Of a DNA stretch of 33,606 nt, positions 21,482 to 29,394 are shown in pieces. Each line of letters begins with the position of its first letter. Position 1 is the stretch's first letter. The DNA is taken from the IMG/VR virus record IMGVR_UViG_3300042516_005084, positions 1-33,606 of that record, one strand, 5' to 3'. A model generated the notes under the pieces. It did not search any database. It was not told the origin of the DNA and worked only from the letters and a program-made list of their open reading frames with translations. The translations under genes were made by a program, and so were the position numbers. Origin of the DNA: a virus.

Positions 21482-21849
21482 ATTTTGCTCAAAAGGGATT
21501 TTTTCAGCTCGGGCTTGGCGCGCTCGGGCACCAGCAGGGTCTGCTCGCCCCGCTGGATGACCATGATGGGCTCGGCCCGCTTGACCAGCCCCAGCAGGGT
21601 TTCCCGGTTTTCCAGGGCGGCGCGGACGTAGCGGATGGGGCTTTCGGCGGCGGACTGCATCTCGGACCAGCTGCGCTCCATCTCGGCCCGGGCCTCGTCC
21701 CCTCCCCCGGAAAACCAGAACGTGTACTGCCGGCGGCCGTCCTCACTGACGGTGCAGGTGCAGGGGTCGTATTTGCGGATCTGGGCGCCAAAGGCGGCCG
21801 CGGCGGCGGCGACCTTGATGTTGGTGGTGCCCCAGAAGCTATCGATCAT
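21478..21849 (-). CDS. Hypothetical protein between tail tube and chaperone
   Basis: 123 residues. Starts MIDSFWGTTNIK, has a beta segment (RRQYTFWFSGG) and a helical C-terminus. No ribosome site is evident. No family recognised; position implies tail assembly. Confidence 0.6.
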   Translation of the reverse strand: MIDSFWGTTNIKVAAAAAAFGAQIRKYDPCTCTVSEDGRRQYTFWFSGGGDEARAEMERSWSEMQSAAESPIRYVRAALENRETLLGLVKRAEPIMVIQRGEQTLLVPERAKPELKKSLLSKM

Positions 21850-21884
21850 TTTTGGAGGATCTCATGAAGGCCGCGGGTGGCGGC

Positions 21885-22232
21885 TTAGGACATGTTCGGA
21901 TAGCGGGTGGCGGAAACGTTGACGGTCACAAAGGAATCGGGGGCCTTGGTGAAGGACACGGAATCCACCACGATGCGTCCGCCGGTGCTGGTGGCGTTGG
22001 CCAGCGTGGAAAGCACGGCTCCGGCGGTGGTGCTGTAGGTGCCGGTGACGGTGCCGGACCAGGACAGGGTGTCGGTCTGGTTAAAGAGGGCCAGCCCGAC
22101 CACGTCGCCCTGGTTGTTGCGCGCCTCGGCTTTTTCCGTGTTGCGCGTCTCGCTGAAAGATTGAACCAACATTCCGCTCTCTGCAGACAAGCCGAAGGAG
22201 AGCCCTGATTGACCGATGGTGGTGGCTGGCAT
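21885..22232 (-). CDS. Major tail tube protein (probable)
   Basis: 115 residues, all-beta: FGLSAESGMLVQSFSETRN ... GDVVGLALFNQTDTLSWSGTV ... IVVDSVSFTKAPDSFVTVNVSATRYP. Small beta-barrel proteins of this size, placed between the tail terminator and the chaperone, are usually tail tubes. No SD; TTGACAC lies 14 bases before the ATG. Confidence 0.7.
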   Translation of the reverse strand: MPATTIGQSGLSFGLSAESGMLVQSFSETRNTEKAEARNNQGDVVGLALFNQTDTLSWSGTVTGTYSTTAGAVLSTLANATSTGGRIVVDSVSFTKAPDSFVTVNVSATRYPNMS

Positions 22233-22240
22233 GACAGACG

Positions 22241-22267
22241 AAAAAGTGTCAACTCCCGATGGAGTTG
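22241..22267 (-). terminator. Weak intrinsic terminator candidate after tail terminator gene
   Basis: On the minus strand CAACTCC-ATCG-GGAGTTG (22267-22250) forms a 7-bp stem, followed after four bases by five U. The stop codon of the tail terminator gene lies in the 3' arm. The stem and U-run are short, so it may only attenuate, or act as an RNA end between tail genes. Confidence 0.4.
22247..22252 (-). promoter_or_regulatory. TTGACAY start element before tail tube gene
   Basis: TTGACA followed by C, ending 14 bases before the ATG at 22232. It overlaps the 3' arm of a hairpin and the stop codon of the preceding gene. Confidence 0.6.
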
Positions 22268-22695
22268 GGGTAGGCTAGGACCGTCAGGCTAAGCGTGCGG
22301 GTGAAAAGCCGCTCGTCCCCCTCCACCCCGGCTTGGCTGCCGGTGACGTCGCAGCGGTAGGCCCGGGCGGACCCGATGGCGGTGGTGGCGTTCAGCCGGC
22401 TGACGGTGGAGCTGTCATGGTAAAAAGCCTGCAGAAGCTGGGCGCTTTTCACATTAAAAGCCTGGGCGGTGGTGTCGTCCGCACCCGCGGCCAGCACGAT
22501 CTCCACGGGCACCTCAAAGACGCCGGAGCCGGGCACCGGCACCTCCGCGCCCATGGTGGCGCGGATGGCCAGAAAGGGCGGATCCTTTTCCATGGTTTCC
22601 TGCGACAGGTGGTAGGTGACGCCGGTGACGGCGGAGGACAGCAGTTCCTTGAGTCCGGCCTCGATCAGGCGATCCAGCATGGTGACGGCGGCCAT
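22249..22695 (-). CDS. Tail terminator / completion protein (probable)
   Basis: 148 residues: an N-terminal helix (TMLDRLIEAGLKELLSSAV), then beta-alpha elements (PPFLAIRATMGAEVPVPGSGVFEVPVEIVLAA ... LLQAFYHD ... RLFTRTLSLTVLAYPN). This alternation is like gpU-type tail terminators. It lies just before the tail tube gene. GTGACA, one base off the TTGACA element, ends 16 bases before the ATG, and AGGA lies three bases from it. Confidence 0.62.
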   Translation of the reverse strand: MAAVTMLDRLIEAGLKELLSSAVTGVTYHLSQETMEKDPPFLAIRATMGAEVPVPGSGVFEVPVEIVLAAGADDTTAQAFNVKSAQLLQAFYHDSSTVSRLNATTAIGSARAYRCDVTGSQAGVEGDERLFTRTLSLTVLAYPNSIGS

Positions 22696-22699
22696 AATC

Positions 22700-22948
22700 C
22701 TAAGCCGGCAATGTCACCGCCGGCCATTTGCCGATGGGACAGGCGGATTTTGGAAAATGCAGTTTCCAGCAGCTGCAGCCGCACTTGCGGCACCGGCCGG
22801 TGCCGGCAAAAGCTTGGGCGTCCCAATGTTCGCACACCTGGCATAGGGATTGGCGGTGGGACAGCACATCCTCCGGCACGCGGCGAAAGCCCCCGCCGGC
22901 AAATCCGGCCACGGCCCGGCCGGCCTGCATGACCTGGCGGAAGATCAC
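22700..22948 (-). CDS. Small zinc-ribbon protein
   Basis: 82 residues from the GTG at 22948 (GTGA overlap with the E1-alpha-like gene). Cysteines CQVC ... CRKCGC ... C ... CPIGKW fill residues 37-75. This Cys-rich pattern ending in CP-x-G-K-W is common in small phage proteins near structural genes. It probably binds one or two zinc ions. It is coupled to the enzyme cassette but could be an independent tail-module gene. Confidence 0.7.
   Translation of the reverse strand: MIFRQVMQAGRAVAGFAGGGFRRVPEDVLSHRQSLCQVCEHWDAQAFAGTGRCRKCGCSCWKLHFPKSACPIGKWPAVTLPA
22712..22717 (-). promoter_or_regulatory. Degenerate TTGACA-like element (GTGACA) before tail terminator gene
   Basis: GTGACAT ends 16 bases before the ATG at 22695, within the spacing range of the exact elements. 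One mismatch. Confidence 0.4.
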
Positions 22949-23568
22949 GGCTGGTCCCACACGGGCCGGATGGCGGGGTCAAACGTGACCATCTCCTTCA
23001 GCCCGGCGCCGCCGTGGGGATAGACGGGCTCGTAGTGGTAACGCCGGACGCACGGCGGCCAGCCGATCCGGCCCCTGCCCCGCTGGGCCTTGGAGGTGTC
23101 CACGCTGCGGTCATTGTCCTCGATGACGAACGTGCAGGGCAGGCCGTGCCCGTCCACGTAGTTCACGGCCTCGTAAAAGTGGCCCTCGTCCTCCGCGCCG
23201 TCGCCCACAAAGCACCAGACGTGGCGGGCTTCCCCGGCTTCCTTGATGCGGTGGGCCACGCCGGCGGCGATGCCGCAGGTGCCGGCCAACACGCTGGAGC
23301 TGTAAAAGTTTAGCCGGTGGTCAAAGACAAACATGCTGCGCCCCTCCCGGATCATCTGCTCCAGGGCGTCCGGATCCCCTCCGTGCAACAGGTAGTGATA
23401 GTGGGAGCGGTGGGTGGAAAACACCCAGTCCCCTCGCCTAATTTCCCCAAACAGCCTGACCAGCTGCACCTCGTTGCCGCCGCAAAGGTGAATCAGGTAA
23501 GGCAGCTTGCCATCCTTAAACAGCCGGCGGATGCGCAGCTCAAAGTTGATCAGATCGTGCTCGTTCAT
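22945..23568 (-). CDS. Thiamine-diphosphate-dependent E1-alpha-like subunit (short)
   Basis: 207 residues; typical 2-oxoacid dehydrogenase E1 alpha is over 320. The family landmarks are present in order: RRGDWVFSTHRSHYHYLLHGGD (45-65), FYSSSVLAGTCGIAAGVA (about 89-105), and the TPP/Mg motif GDGAEDEGHFYEA (122-134) ending with EDN (150-152). The C-terminal third is missing. ATG overlaps the radical SAM stop as ATGA. It should pair with the E1-beta-like protein two genes upstream to bind thiamine diphosphate. Substrate unknown. Confidence 0.82.
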   Translation of the reverse strand: MNEHDLINFELRIRRLFKDGKLPYLIHLCGGNEVQLVRLFGEIRRGDWVFSTHRSHYHYLLHGGDPDALEQMIREGRSMFVFDHRLNFYSSSVLAGTCGIAAGVAHRIKEAGEARHVWCFVGDGAEDEGHFYEAVNYVDGHGLPCTFVIEDNDRSVDTSKAQRGRGRIGWPPCVRRYHYEPVYPHGGAGLKEMVTFDPAIRPVWDQP

Positions 23569-24656
23569 ACAAAGGCGTCGTGGCTGTCGGACGCCAGACT
23601 TTCAAACAGGGCCACCTTGTTGTGGTTGGCACACTCATGCAGGCAGCTGACGCCGGGGTTGAAGGTCTTGTGCCAGGCCCGGGCCTCCGGGCTGAACCAC
23701 GCCTGCCGGAACGACTGATCCCTGAAGGACGCGATCCGGCCGTGGGCGCTGTAGGCGGTGTTGTGGCAGGCGTAGATGTTCAGGTCAGCTGCGGCCACGC
23801 AGACGGCCTGCGCGTACAGGCAGCGGGCAAACGGACGGACGGGGCTTTTGGACGGGCTGTCCAGATCGTAGGTGCTGTTGACGCTGAAGGTGTCGTCGAC
23901 CAGGGCCTGGCATTCGGCCAGCTGTTCGCGCACGCGCACGGCAATGTCCTTGTGATAATCCTTGAAGCCCTGCACGTAGACGGGCGAGAAGCGCACGTTT
24001 TCCACGCCGCACTCCTTGAGGGTTTGGGCAAACGGGGTGATGCCCTCGTAGTTGTAGCGGGTGACGATGAAGTTGACCCCCAGGTCGCACGTGGCGGTCT
24101 TGGCGGCGGCAAAGGTTTTCATGTTTTTCAGCACGGCCTCAAAGCTGGCCGGAGGCACGGCGCGGCTCTGGTGCATCTGTTCGGCGCTGGTGTAATCGAT
24201 GGACACGCGCACCCACTTGGCCCGGGTGAGAATTTCGGCGCGCTCGCCGGTGAGCAGCTGGCCGTTGGTGATGATGGACAGATCGATGCCGGAGGACAGC
24301 GTGGCGGTCATGGCTTGGGTGATGGCGGGATGGAACAGCGGCTCGCCCCCGCCGGAAAAGGTGACGGCCCGGACGTTCATCTCGCGCAGGTCGTCCATCA
24401 GCTCCAATAGCTTCCACGTGGGCATGACGTCCTGCTCCTTCATTTCGGTGTGCATGGCGGACTGCAGGTGCAGGTCCGGCCGGTCCTTGGGCCGGGTGGT
24501 GCCGTCGCTGTAGGTGCAGAACCGGCAGGCGTGGTTGCAGCGGTTGGTGGGCTTGATGCGGACGTAGAGCGGGGCGGTGAGCGTCTGGGTGCGGAAACTT
24601 TCCACCTTTTCCGGAAAGCTGAAGATCTTGTAATCGCTGTACTTGTTTTGGCGCAT
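23565..24656 (-). CDS. Radical SAM / SPASM-type enzyme
   Basis: 363 residues. The cluster motif CNHACRFC (C40, C44, C47; C-x3-C-x2-C) binds the 4Fe-4S that cleaves S-adenosylmethionine. TFSGGGEPL (97-105) is the SAM-binding GGE motif. C277, C284, C295, C336 and C340 near the end (SCLHEC) suggest a SPASM-like auxiliary cluster site. Such enzymes modify peptides or sugars. It starts in a TGATG overlap and sits between the two thiamine-enzyme halves. Substrate not predictable. Confidence 0.88.
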   Translation of the reverse strand: MRQNKYSDYKIFSFPEKVESFRTQTLTAPLYVRIKPTNRCNHACRFCTYSDGTTRPKDRPDLHLQSAMHTEMKEQDVMPTWKLLELMDDLREMNVRAVTFSGGGEPLFHPAITQAMTATLSSGIDLSIITNGQLLTGERAEILTRAKWVRVSIDYTSAEQMHQSRAVPPASFEAVLKNMKTFAAAKTATCDLGVNFIVTRYNYEGITPFAQTLKECGVENVRFSPVYVQGFKDYHKDIAVRVREQLAECQALVDDTFSVNSTYDLDSPSKSPVRPFARCLYAQAVCVAAADLNIYACHNTAYSAHGRIASFRDQSFRQAWFSPEARAWHKTFNPGVSCLHECANHNKVALFESLASDSHDAFV

Positions 24657-25183
24657 CAGATCAGGTCCTTGTGCTCGACGAGCATGGTGCTGCGGCCGCA
24701 GTGCAGCCCCTCGTGGGCCTCAAAGTAGGCCGGGGCGATCTGGTGCGGCTCGGTCAGGCGCACGACGGGAAAATCCACCATCAGGCGGATGGCGTGGGTG
24801 AAGTCCTGCACGTGGGTGGGCCCGGTGTAGAGGGGCTTGTGCCGGTTGCCGACGACCACGCGCAGGATGGCGGCGGGCCGGAACTGGCCGCGGCTGATCG
24901 TCTGGGCCGCGCCCAGGTGGTTCACAATGGCGTCCAGCGCGTTGAGGATGAAATCCATGCGCTCGATAAAGACCACGGGTCGCAGGCCGGCCAGCGACAG
25001 GCCGGTGGCCAGGCCGACCATCAGGTTTTCCGCCACGGGCGTCTCGATCAGCTGCGCGTCGGGCACGTTTTTCAGCGTGCCCAAAGCGCGGCCGCCGATT
25101 TTCACGCCATACCCGATGAAGCGGGTGGCCTTGTCTGCGGCCAGATTGTCCATGGCCAGAGTGAGTTCGTCCCGGTAGGTCAC
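24656..25183 (-). CDS. Thiamine-diphosphate-dependent E1-beta-like / transketolase pyrimidine domain (single domain)
   Basis: 175 residues. It contains only the pyrimidine-binding domain of E1-beta: RFIGYGV, then IETPVAENLMVGLATGLSLAGLRPVVF (about 46-72) with E52 at the position of the conserved Glu that activates the thiamine ring, then MDFILNALDAIVNHLGA. The usual C-terminal transketolase domain (about 150 residues) is absent. GTG start overlaps the preceding stop. With the E1-alpha-like protein it could form a minimal heteromeric enzyme. No E2 or lipoyl protein is encoded. Confidence 0.82.
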   Translation of the reverse strand: MTYRDELTLAMDNLAADKATRFIGYGVKIGGRALGTLKNVPDAQLIETPVAENLMVGLATGLSLAGLRPVVFIERMDFILNALDAIVNHLGAAQTISRGQFRPAAILRVVVGNRHKPLYTGPTHVQDFTHAIRLMVDFPVVRLTEPHQIAPAYFEAHEGLHCGRSTMLVEHKDLI

Positions 25184-25944
25184 AGGATCCCCTCGCCCTC
25201 CAGCAGATGGATGGCGTGATAGACGCTCTTGGCCATGCGGGTGCGCGGCGTGAGGATGACTTGCTCGACGTCCGCGCAGAGGATGATGGGCTTGGCCTGG
25301 TTGTGGATATTCAGGCAGGGCCAGCTGGGGCCGGTGCTGGTGCCCACGATCGCTTTGGCCTTGGTGGAGGCGGCGCCGATGAAGGTGACGTTTCTGTTTT
25401 CAAAATGCGGGCACAGGCCGGTGGGCGCGGTGGAGATAACGCGGTGGCCCTTAAGCACCAGCCGGGCAATCAGGTCGCGGAAATCCTGTTCCTTGTAATT
25501 TAAAAACTGTCCGGAAAGTCCGGGCGAGTTGATGACCAGCACGTCACACTCCGGCGCCATGGGAATGAAGGAGTCCAGCGTGGGATAATCCAGCAGCAGG
25601 TCCGCCACGGAGCGGACGGGGTTGGGTAGGCCCATTCTGCCGGCCAGCTCCTCAAACCACTGGAGGTGGAAGGCGGCAAAATCCAGCCGGTCGGGATGGC
25701 GTTCCCACCAGCCGCCGGCGTTGCGCCAGCTGTCGACGCTTTCCGGCGGGGCCTGATCGATGGGCCGGATCCGCAGGCGTGTTGAGATGTCGGACCGCAA
25801 GGCGTCGATCTCCTCAAACTTGCACAGCTCGGGCTGATGGTAGTGGGTGATCTCCAGCGCGGGATCGGCCAGACAGGCGCGGCGCAGGAAGTTGAGCTGA
25901 ACCAGGTTATCGCCCAGCCGCAGGGCGTTGTGGGTGTGGATCAT
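25180..25944 (-). CDS. GT9-like glycosyltransferase
   Basis: 254 residues. The start (ALRLGDNLVQLNFLRRA) matches the N-terminal loop of GT9 (heptosyltransferase-type) enzymes. The C-terminal half has FIGAASTKAKAIVGTSTGPSWPCLNI, the nucleotide-sugar site region where a G-x-S-G-P-x-like turn occurs. It is shorter than typical GT9 (about 330). It is coupled to both neighbours (ATGA and GTGA). Role: sugar transfer to a lipopolysaccharide, virion protein or small molecule; not decided by sequence. Confidence 0.72.
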   Translation of the reverse strand: MIHTHNALRLGDNLVQLNFLRRACLADPALEITHYHQPELCKFEEIDALRSDISTRLRIRPIDQAPPESVDSWRNAGGWWERHPDRLDFAAFHLQWFEELAGRMGLPNPVRSVADLLLDYPTLDSFIPMAPECDVLVINSPGLSGQFLNYKEQDFRDLIARLVLKGHRVISTAPTGLCPHFENRNVTFIGAASTKAKAIVGTSTGPSWPCLNIHNQAKPIILCADVEQVILTPRTRMAKSVYHAIHLLEGEGIL

Positions 25945-27635
25945 CGGGCCGACGGGTTGCGGGCCTCAAAGATTTTTTTACCGATCTCGTAATTGGTGGC
26001 GGCGTTGTGGCGCAGGAACTCCGCGTCCGGTTTTTGGCCGGTGAACATGGGATTGTTGTGGGTAAAGACGACGTCGCGGGCCTCGACCACGCACCCGTCG
26101 GCGTAGGCGCGGGCGGTGAACTCGTTATCGGAAAAGATGCCGGAGCTGGCGTCGTACTCCGGCGCAAACAGCTGGCCCTGCTTCAGGTAACGGTTGCGGG
26201 TGAGGATGGCCAGGCACAGCAGCTGGTCCTGGCGGTGCCCGTCGCTGACGGCCAGAACGGATTCGCGGGTGGTGTCGCCGATGCGGTCGGCGACGATTTT
26301 GTCCCACCACAGCGGCGGATCCCAATCGTCGCTGCCTTGGATGATGATCTCCCCCCTGGCCTTTTCGGCGGCGCGGTTCCAGGCGGCAATGCAGCCGCCT
26401 TTTCCGGTGACGGTTCCCCAAGGCTTGAGGGCGGCGGCCTTGTCGTCGTCCTCGTCGGTGGCGTAGATCCATTCAATGCTTCCCGGATCGGCCGCTTTTT
26501 TCATCCACAGGATGCGGGCGTTGATGGCCTCCTGCGGCCGGCCGCGGGTGGCGTGGCAGACGGTGATCTTGACGGGCTTGGTTTTGCGCCACTGGGCCTC
26601 GATTTTTTCGGCCTCGGCCGTGTCGCCCACGGCGCGGGCGGCGGCGATGTACAGGTCAATGCACTCAAAATCATAGATCTGCCGCTGGGCGTTCCACTGG
26701 GTGATGCCTGGATCCGGCTGCACCATGGCGGCTTTCAGCAGGTGGAAGGCCGCGCCCCATTTGCCGGCGGACGCCTCCTCCCGGGCCATGTAGTAAAGCG
26801 CCTCCCGGCGGCCGGGGCTGGCCTGATGCGCCCGGGCGTAGGCGGCCATGCGCTGTTCCGTGGCGGCCTGGACGGCGCCGTAGTTGCACCAGCTCTCGTA
26901 CCGCAAGGTGGGCTCCTGGCTGGGCCAGAGCGCGGAGACGTGGGACCAGGCGGAGGACTTGTCCCGCTGGCCGGAAAGAAACAGCTCCTGCTGCAGGTAG
27001 TACGCATACTTGCCGGCCTCGCCCAACTGGCTTTCCAGGATGCGCATGTTTCTGTCCGCGCTGGCGGGCTTGTAGCCGTCCACGTGGTGTTCGACCCACG
27101 GGTTCTGCTCGCCGACGACCTCGTATCCGGGGAGCGGCAACAGGGCCTCGTGCACGGCATAGTGCCAGCGGCCGGACCACGATCCGTCGGGCAGGCGTTT
27201 GACCAGGCGTTCCCTGACGGGGTTCAGCTTGGCGTTAAGCACGGCGTAGACGCCGGCGTAGATCCCCAGCTTTTCGCGCTCCTGCAGTGCCTTGATTGCG
27301 TTTTTCAGGCGTTCCTTGAGGCCGGCGGCAGGAAGGTCATCGGCATCGACCCACATGGCAAACTGCCCGGTGCAGGCCTCTAGGGCCGTCTGGCGGGCTT
27401 TCCCGAAATGATCGACGTGGGGCCAGCCGGCGTTGGCCGGATCGTTTTTGTAGTGGACGATCTTGGCGCCCTTGCTTCTGGCGATCTCCTCGGTGCCGTC
27501 GTCGTTCAGGCCGCCGCGGGCGATGCAGACGACGAGCTCGTCCGCGTATTTTTTAAAGGCGTCCAGGCAGCGGCCGATGTATTTGGCCTCGTTGCCGGCG
27601 ATGAGATAGATGGAAAGTTGAGGATCTCGGGGCAT
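25941..27635 (-). CDS. Double-domain GT2-type glycosyltransferase
   Basis: 564 residues. The N-terminal GT-A domain (1-220) begins LSIYLIAGNEAKYIGRCLDAF and has DADD (97-100) as the metal-binding D-x-D. The middle (about 220-350) is helical, TPR-like. The C-terminal part (from about 360) begins VKITVCHATRGRP and has GSDDWDPP, a second GT-A-like fold. Two-headed enzymes of this sort can make a disaccharide or polymer. It opens the cassette, with GAGGG before its ATG, right after the head-tail joining gene. Confidence 0.82.
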   Translation of the reverse strand: MPRDPQLSIYLIAGNEAKYIGRCLDAFKKYADELVVCIARGGLNDDGTEEIARSKGAKIVHYKNDPANAGWPHVDHFGKARQTALEACTGQFAMWVDADDLPAAGLKERLKNAIKALQEREKLGIYAGVYAVLNAKLNPVRERLVKRLPDGSWSGRWHYAVHEALLPLPGYEVVGEQNPWVEHHVDGYKPASADRNMRILESQLGEAGKYAYYLQQELFLSGQRDKSSAWSHVSALWPSQEPTLRYESWCNYGAVQAATEQRMAAYARAHQASPGRREALYYMAREEASAGKWGAAFHLLKAAMVQPDPGITQWNAQRQIYDFECIDLYIAAARAVGDTAEAEKIEAQWRKTKPVKITVCHATRGRPQEAINARILWMKKAADPGSIEWIYATDEDDDKAAALKPWGTVTGKGGCIAAWNRAAEKARGEIIIQGSDDWDPPLWWDKIVADRIGDTTRESVLAVSDGHRQDQLLCLAILTRNRYLKQGQLFAPEYDASSGIFSDNEFTARAYADGCVVEARDVVFTHNNPMFTGQKPDAEFLRHNAATNYEIGKKIFEARNPSAR

Positions 27636-27640
27636 GGCGG

Positions 27641-27940
27641 CTAACCCTCGCGCAGGCCGATGACGTAGCAGGCGTGGTTGGTATCCAGGCTGATGACGCG
27701 GTAGGTGACGCTGTTGACCAGCGCGGTGGTGCCGATGGACGGCGGCGTGGCCATGACGGCCTTGTCGGCGGTAAAGGTGGCGTTGAGGTCCAGATCGTAG
27801 CCGTGGAGCTCAAGGTTTTCCCGGCGGGTGATGGTGGAAAGGACGCCGGTGACGGAGGTGGCGCCGAAGGTGGCGGCGGTGCCGAACTGGTCGTAGGCGA
27901 CGGCCAGGGCGTCTTTGAGGCAATCGGTGAACTCGGACAT
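27641..27940 (-). CDS. Head-tail joining protein, gpFII-like
   Basis: 99 residues, beta-rich (ATFGATSVTGVLSTITRRENLELHGYDLDLNATF ... NSVTYRVISLDTNHACYVIGL). It matches the size and order of lambda gpFII-type connectors that finish the head and accept the tail. It follows the capsid gene. In lambda the tail terminator would come next; here the enzyme cassette intervenes. Confidence 0.72.
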   Translation of the reverse strand: MSEFTDCLKDALAVAYDQFGTAATFGATSVTGVLSTITRRENLELHGYDLDLNATFTADKAVMATPPSIGTTALVNSVTYRVISLDTNHACYVIGLREG

Positions 27941-28008
27941 GTTAGGATCTCAGGTAAGGAGAAAGGGCGGCGGACTGATTGCTCAATCCGCCGCCCCTTC
28001 CAAGGAGG

Positions 28009-28899
28009 TTAGGCTCCGTTGATCCGCACGAGGCTGGAAGTCTCGCCGGCCTTCACGCCGTAGATCAGCGCGTAGGTCCGCTGCAGCTTACCGGTTTGCA
28101 CCGAGTAGGCTTCGCGCACCTGGACGGACAGGCCCGTCCGGGGCTCGGTGACGACCGAGATGTCGCCCGGGATGGTGACGTTGGACGGCACTTCCGGAAC
28201 GCGGGCCGCGATGAGCAGGGCTTCCCGCTGGGCGAAGAATCCGCCGAGGGTGATGCTGTTGCTGGGGATCGCGGAGTACTGGTTGATGTTGAATCCCGCC
28301 ACGCTGCCGAGGCCGGCATTGCGGACGGCGTCGCCGCTGATCTGCGGATTCGCCACCACGTTGCTGTCCTTGAGGAGCGTGCCGAAGAACGCGGGCGAGA
28401 GCACCGCGTAGCGGTCGTTGGTCGGGACCTTGTTGTTGTTGAGGATCACGCCGGCCGAAACCGCCCAGGCGTAGCTGAACGAGGCCGAGCTGACGGTGAT
28501 CGCGCTGGTGTAGCTGGAGCTGGTGACGAGCGCGAGCAGGTCGCCCACCATCTGCAACCCGAGGGCGTGAGCGGCGGCGCCGGCGAAACGCTCGATCAGG
28601 TTGATGTTGGAGGTGGTGCGCTCCTGGTCGTCCACGTCGTAGGAAACGTGCTTGAATTTGTCCAGGGTGATCTGCACGTCGGTCTGCGTGGCGGCGGTGG
28701 CGACGTAGCCATTGGCTTGGCTGTAGTCTTGGGCCGTCAGGGCACTGACGCGGTGGGTGTAGATGGAGGCGTTGAACTTCGCCGCGGAGTCGGAGAAGTC
28801 GGTGACGCTATTGCGGAGGAACGAGTAATCCGAAACCAGGATCTCCAGCGCGCGCTGGGCGATCACATTGGCATTGGTCGTTCCGAGTGTGTTGGCCAT
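28009..28899 (-). CDS. Major capsid protein (HK97-fold, P22-coat-like style)
   Basis: 296 residues. A helical N-terminus (NVIAQRALEILVSDYSFL) is followed by beta and loop regions, including ITLDKFKHVSYDVDDQERT and a C-terminal strand region (ISVVTEPRTGLSVQVREAYSV). It follows the protease/scaffold gene and has a good ribosome site (AAGGA), fitting high expression. No separate decoration gene lies next to it. Exact capsid family uncertain. Confidence 0.82.
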   Translation of the reverse strand: MANTLGTTNANVIAQRALEILVSDYSFLRNSVTDFSDSAAKFNASIYTHRVSALTAQDYSQANGYVATAATQTDVQITLDKFKHVSYDVDDQERTTSNINLIERFAGAAAHALGLQMVGDLLALVTSSSYTSAITVSSASFSYAWAVSAGVILNNNKVPTNDRYAVLSPAFFGTLLKDSNVVANPQISGDAVRNAGLGSVAGFNINQYSAIPSNSITLGGFFAQREALLIAARVPEVPSNVTIPGDISVVTEPRTGLSVQVREAYSVQTGKLQRTYALIYGVKAGETSSLVRINGA

Positions 28900-28917
28900 G
28901 TTATTGTCCTTCGGGCG

Positions 28918-29394
28918 TTAGACGCCCAGCTTGCGGAGAAGCTCCACGCGCTTGGCGTGGTTTTTCTCCTGGTTGAACTGCGTGAGGATCTCGGCGCGCG
29001 ACACTTTGGCGTCCGCGTGTTGGGCCGGGACGGGCGCCGCACCCGCGGCATCCTTCTCGACCTTTTCTGAAAGTTGGGTTTTTTCCTCGACGGGCTGGGC
29101 GGCCATCTCGGACTTCTCGTCCTTTTTGGCGCCCATGTCCTCGACGGCGTCCTCGACCACGTCCTTTTTCATGTAGCCGAGGATTTCGGCCAGCATGCCG
29201 GCGATGTCGCCCAGGGTGGGCTCGGCGGCCTTGGTTTCCACGGCGGGAGCGGGTGCCTCGGCGGCGGGCGCCTCGGCCAGCTCGGCCTTGGGGGCTTCCG
29301 TCGCGGCGACGGCGGGGGTTTCGGCCTTAATTTCGGGGGCCGGAGCGGGGGCGCTCAGCTCCTCTTTTTTCGTTTCCACAATGGGTGTGTCCAT
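28918..29394 (-). CDS. Scaffold protein from internal in-frame start (predicted, Nu3-like)
   Basis: 158 residues if translation begins at the ATG at 29394 (MDTPIVETKKEEL), exactly where the protease domain ends and the Ala/Pro-rich coil begins. Lambda makes its scaffold Nu3 the same way within the protease gene. TTGACAC lies 17 bases upstream of this ATG, as at other non-SD starts in this phage. No other scaffold gene is present. Confidence 0.62.
   Translation of the reverse strand: MDTPIVETKKEELSAPAPAPEIKAETPAVAATEAPKAELAEAPAAEAPAPAVETKAAEPTLGDIAGMLAEILGYMKKDVVEDAVEDMGAKKDEKSEMAAQPVEEKTQLSEKVEKDAAGAAPVPAQHADAKVSRAEILTQFNQEKNHAKRVELLRKLGV

Noticed and set aside
26007-27383. Long plus-strand open frame (458 codons)
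   Set aside because: It lies antisense to the glycosyltransferase gene, is Gly/Val/Ala-rich with no motif, and is an effect of high GC.
27979-29070. Long plus-strand open frame (363 codons)
   Set aside because: Antisense to the capsid and scaffold genes, of low complexity, with no domain features.
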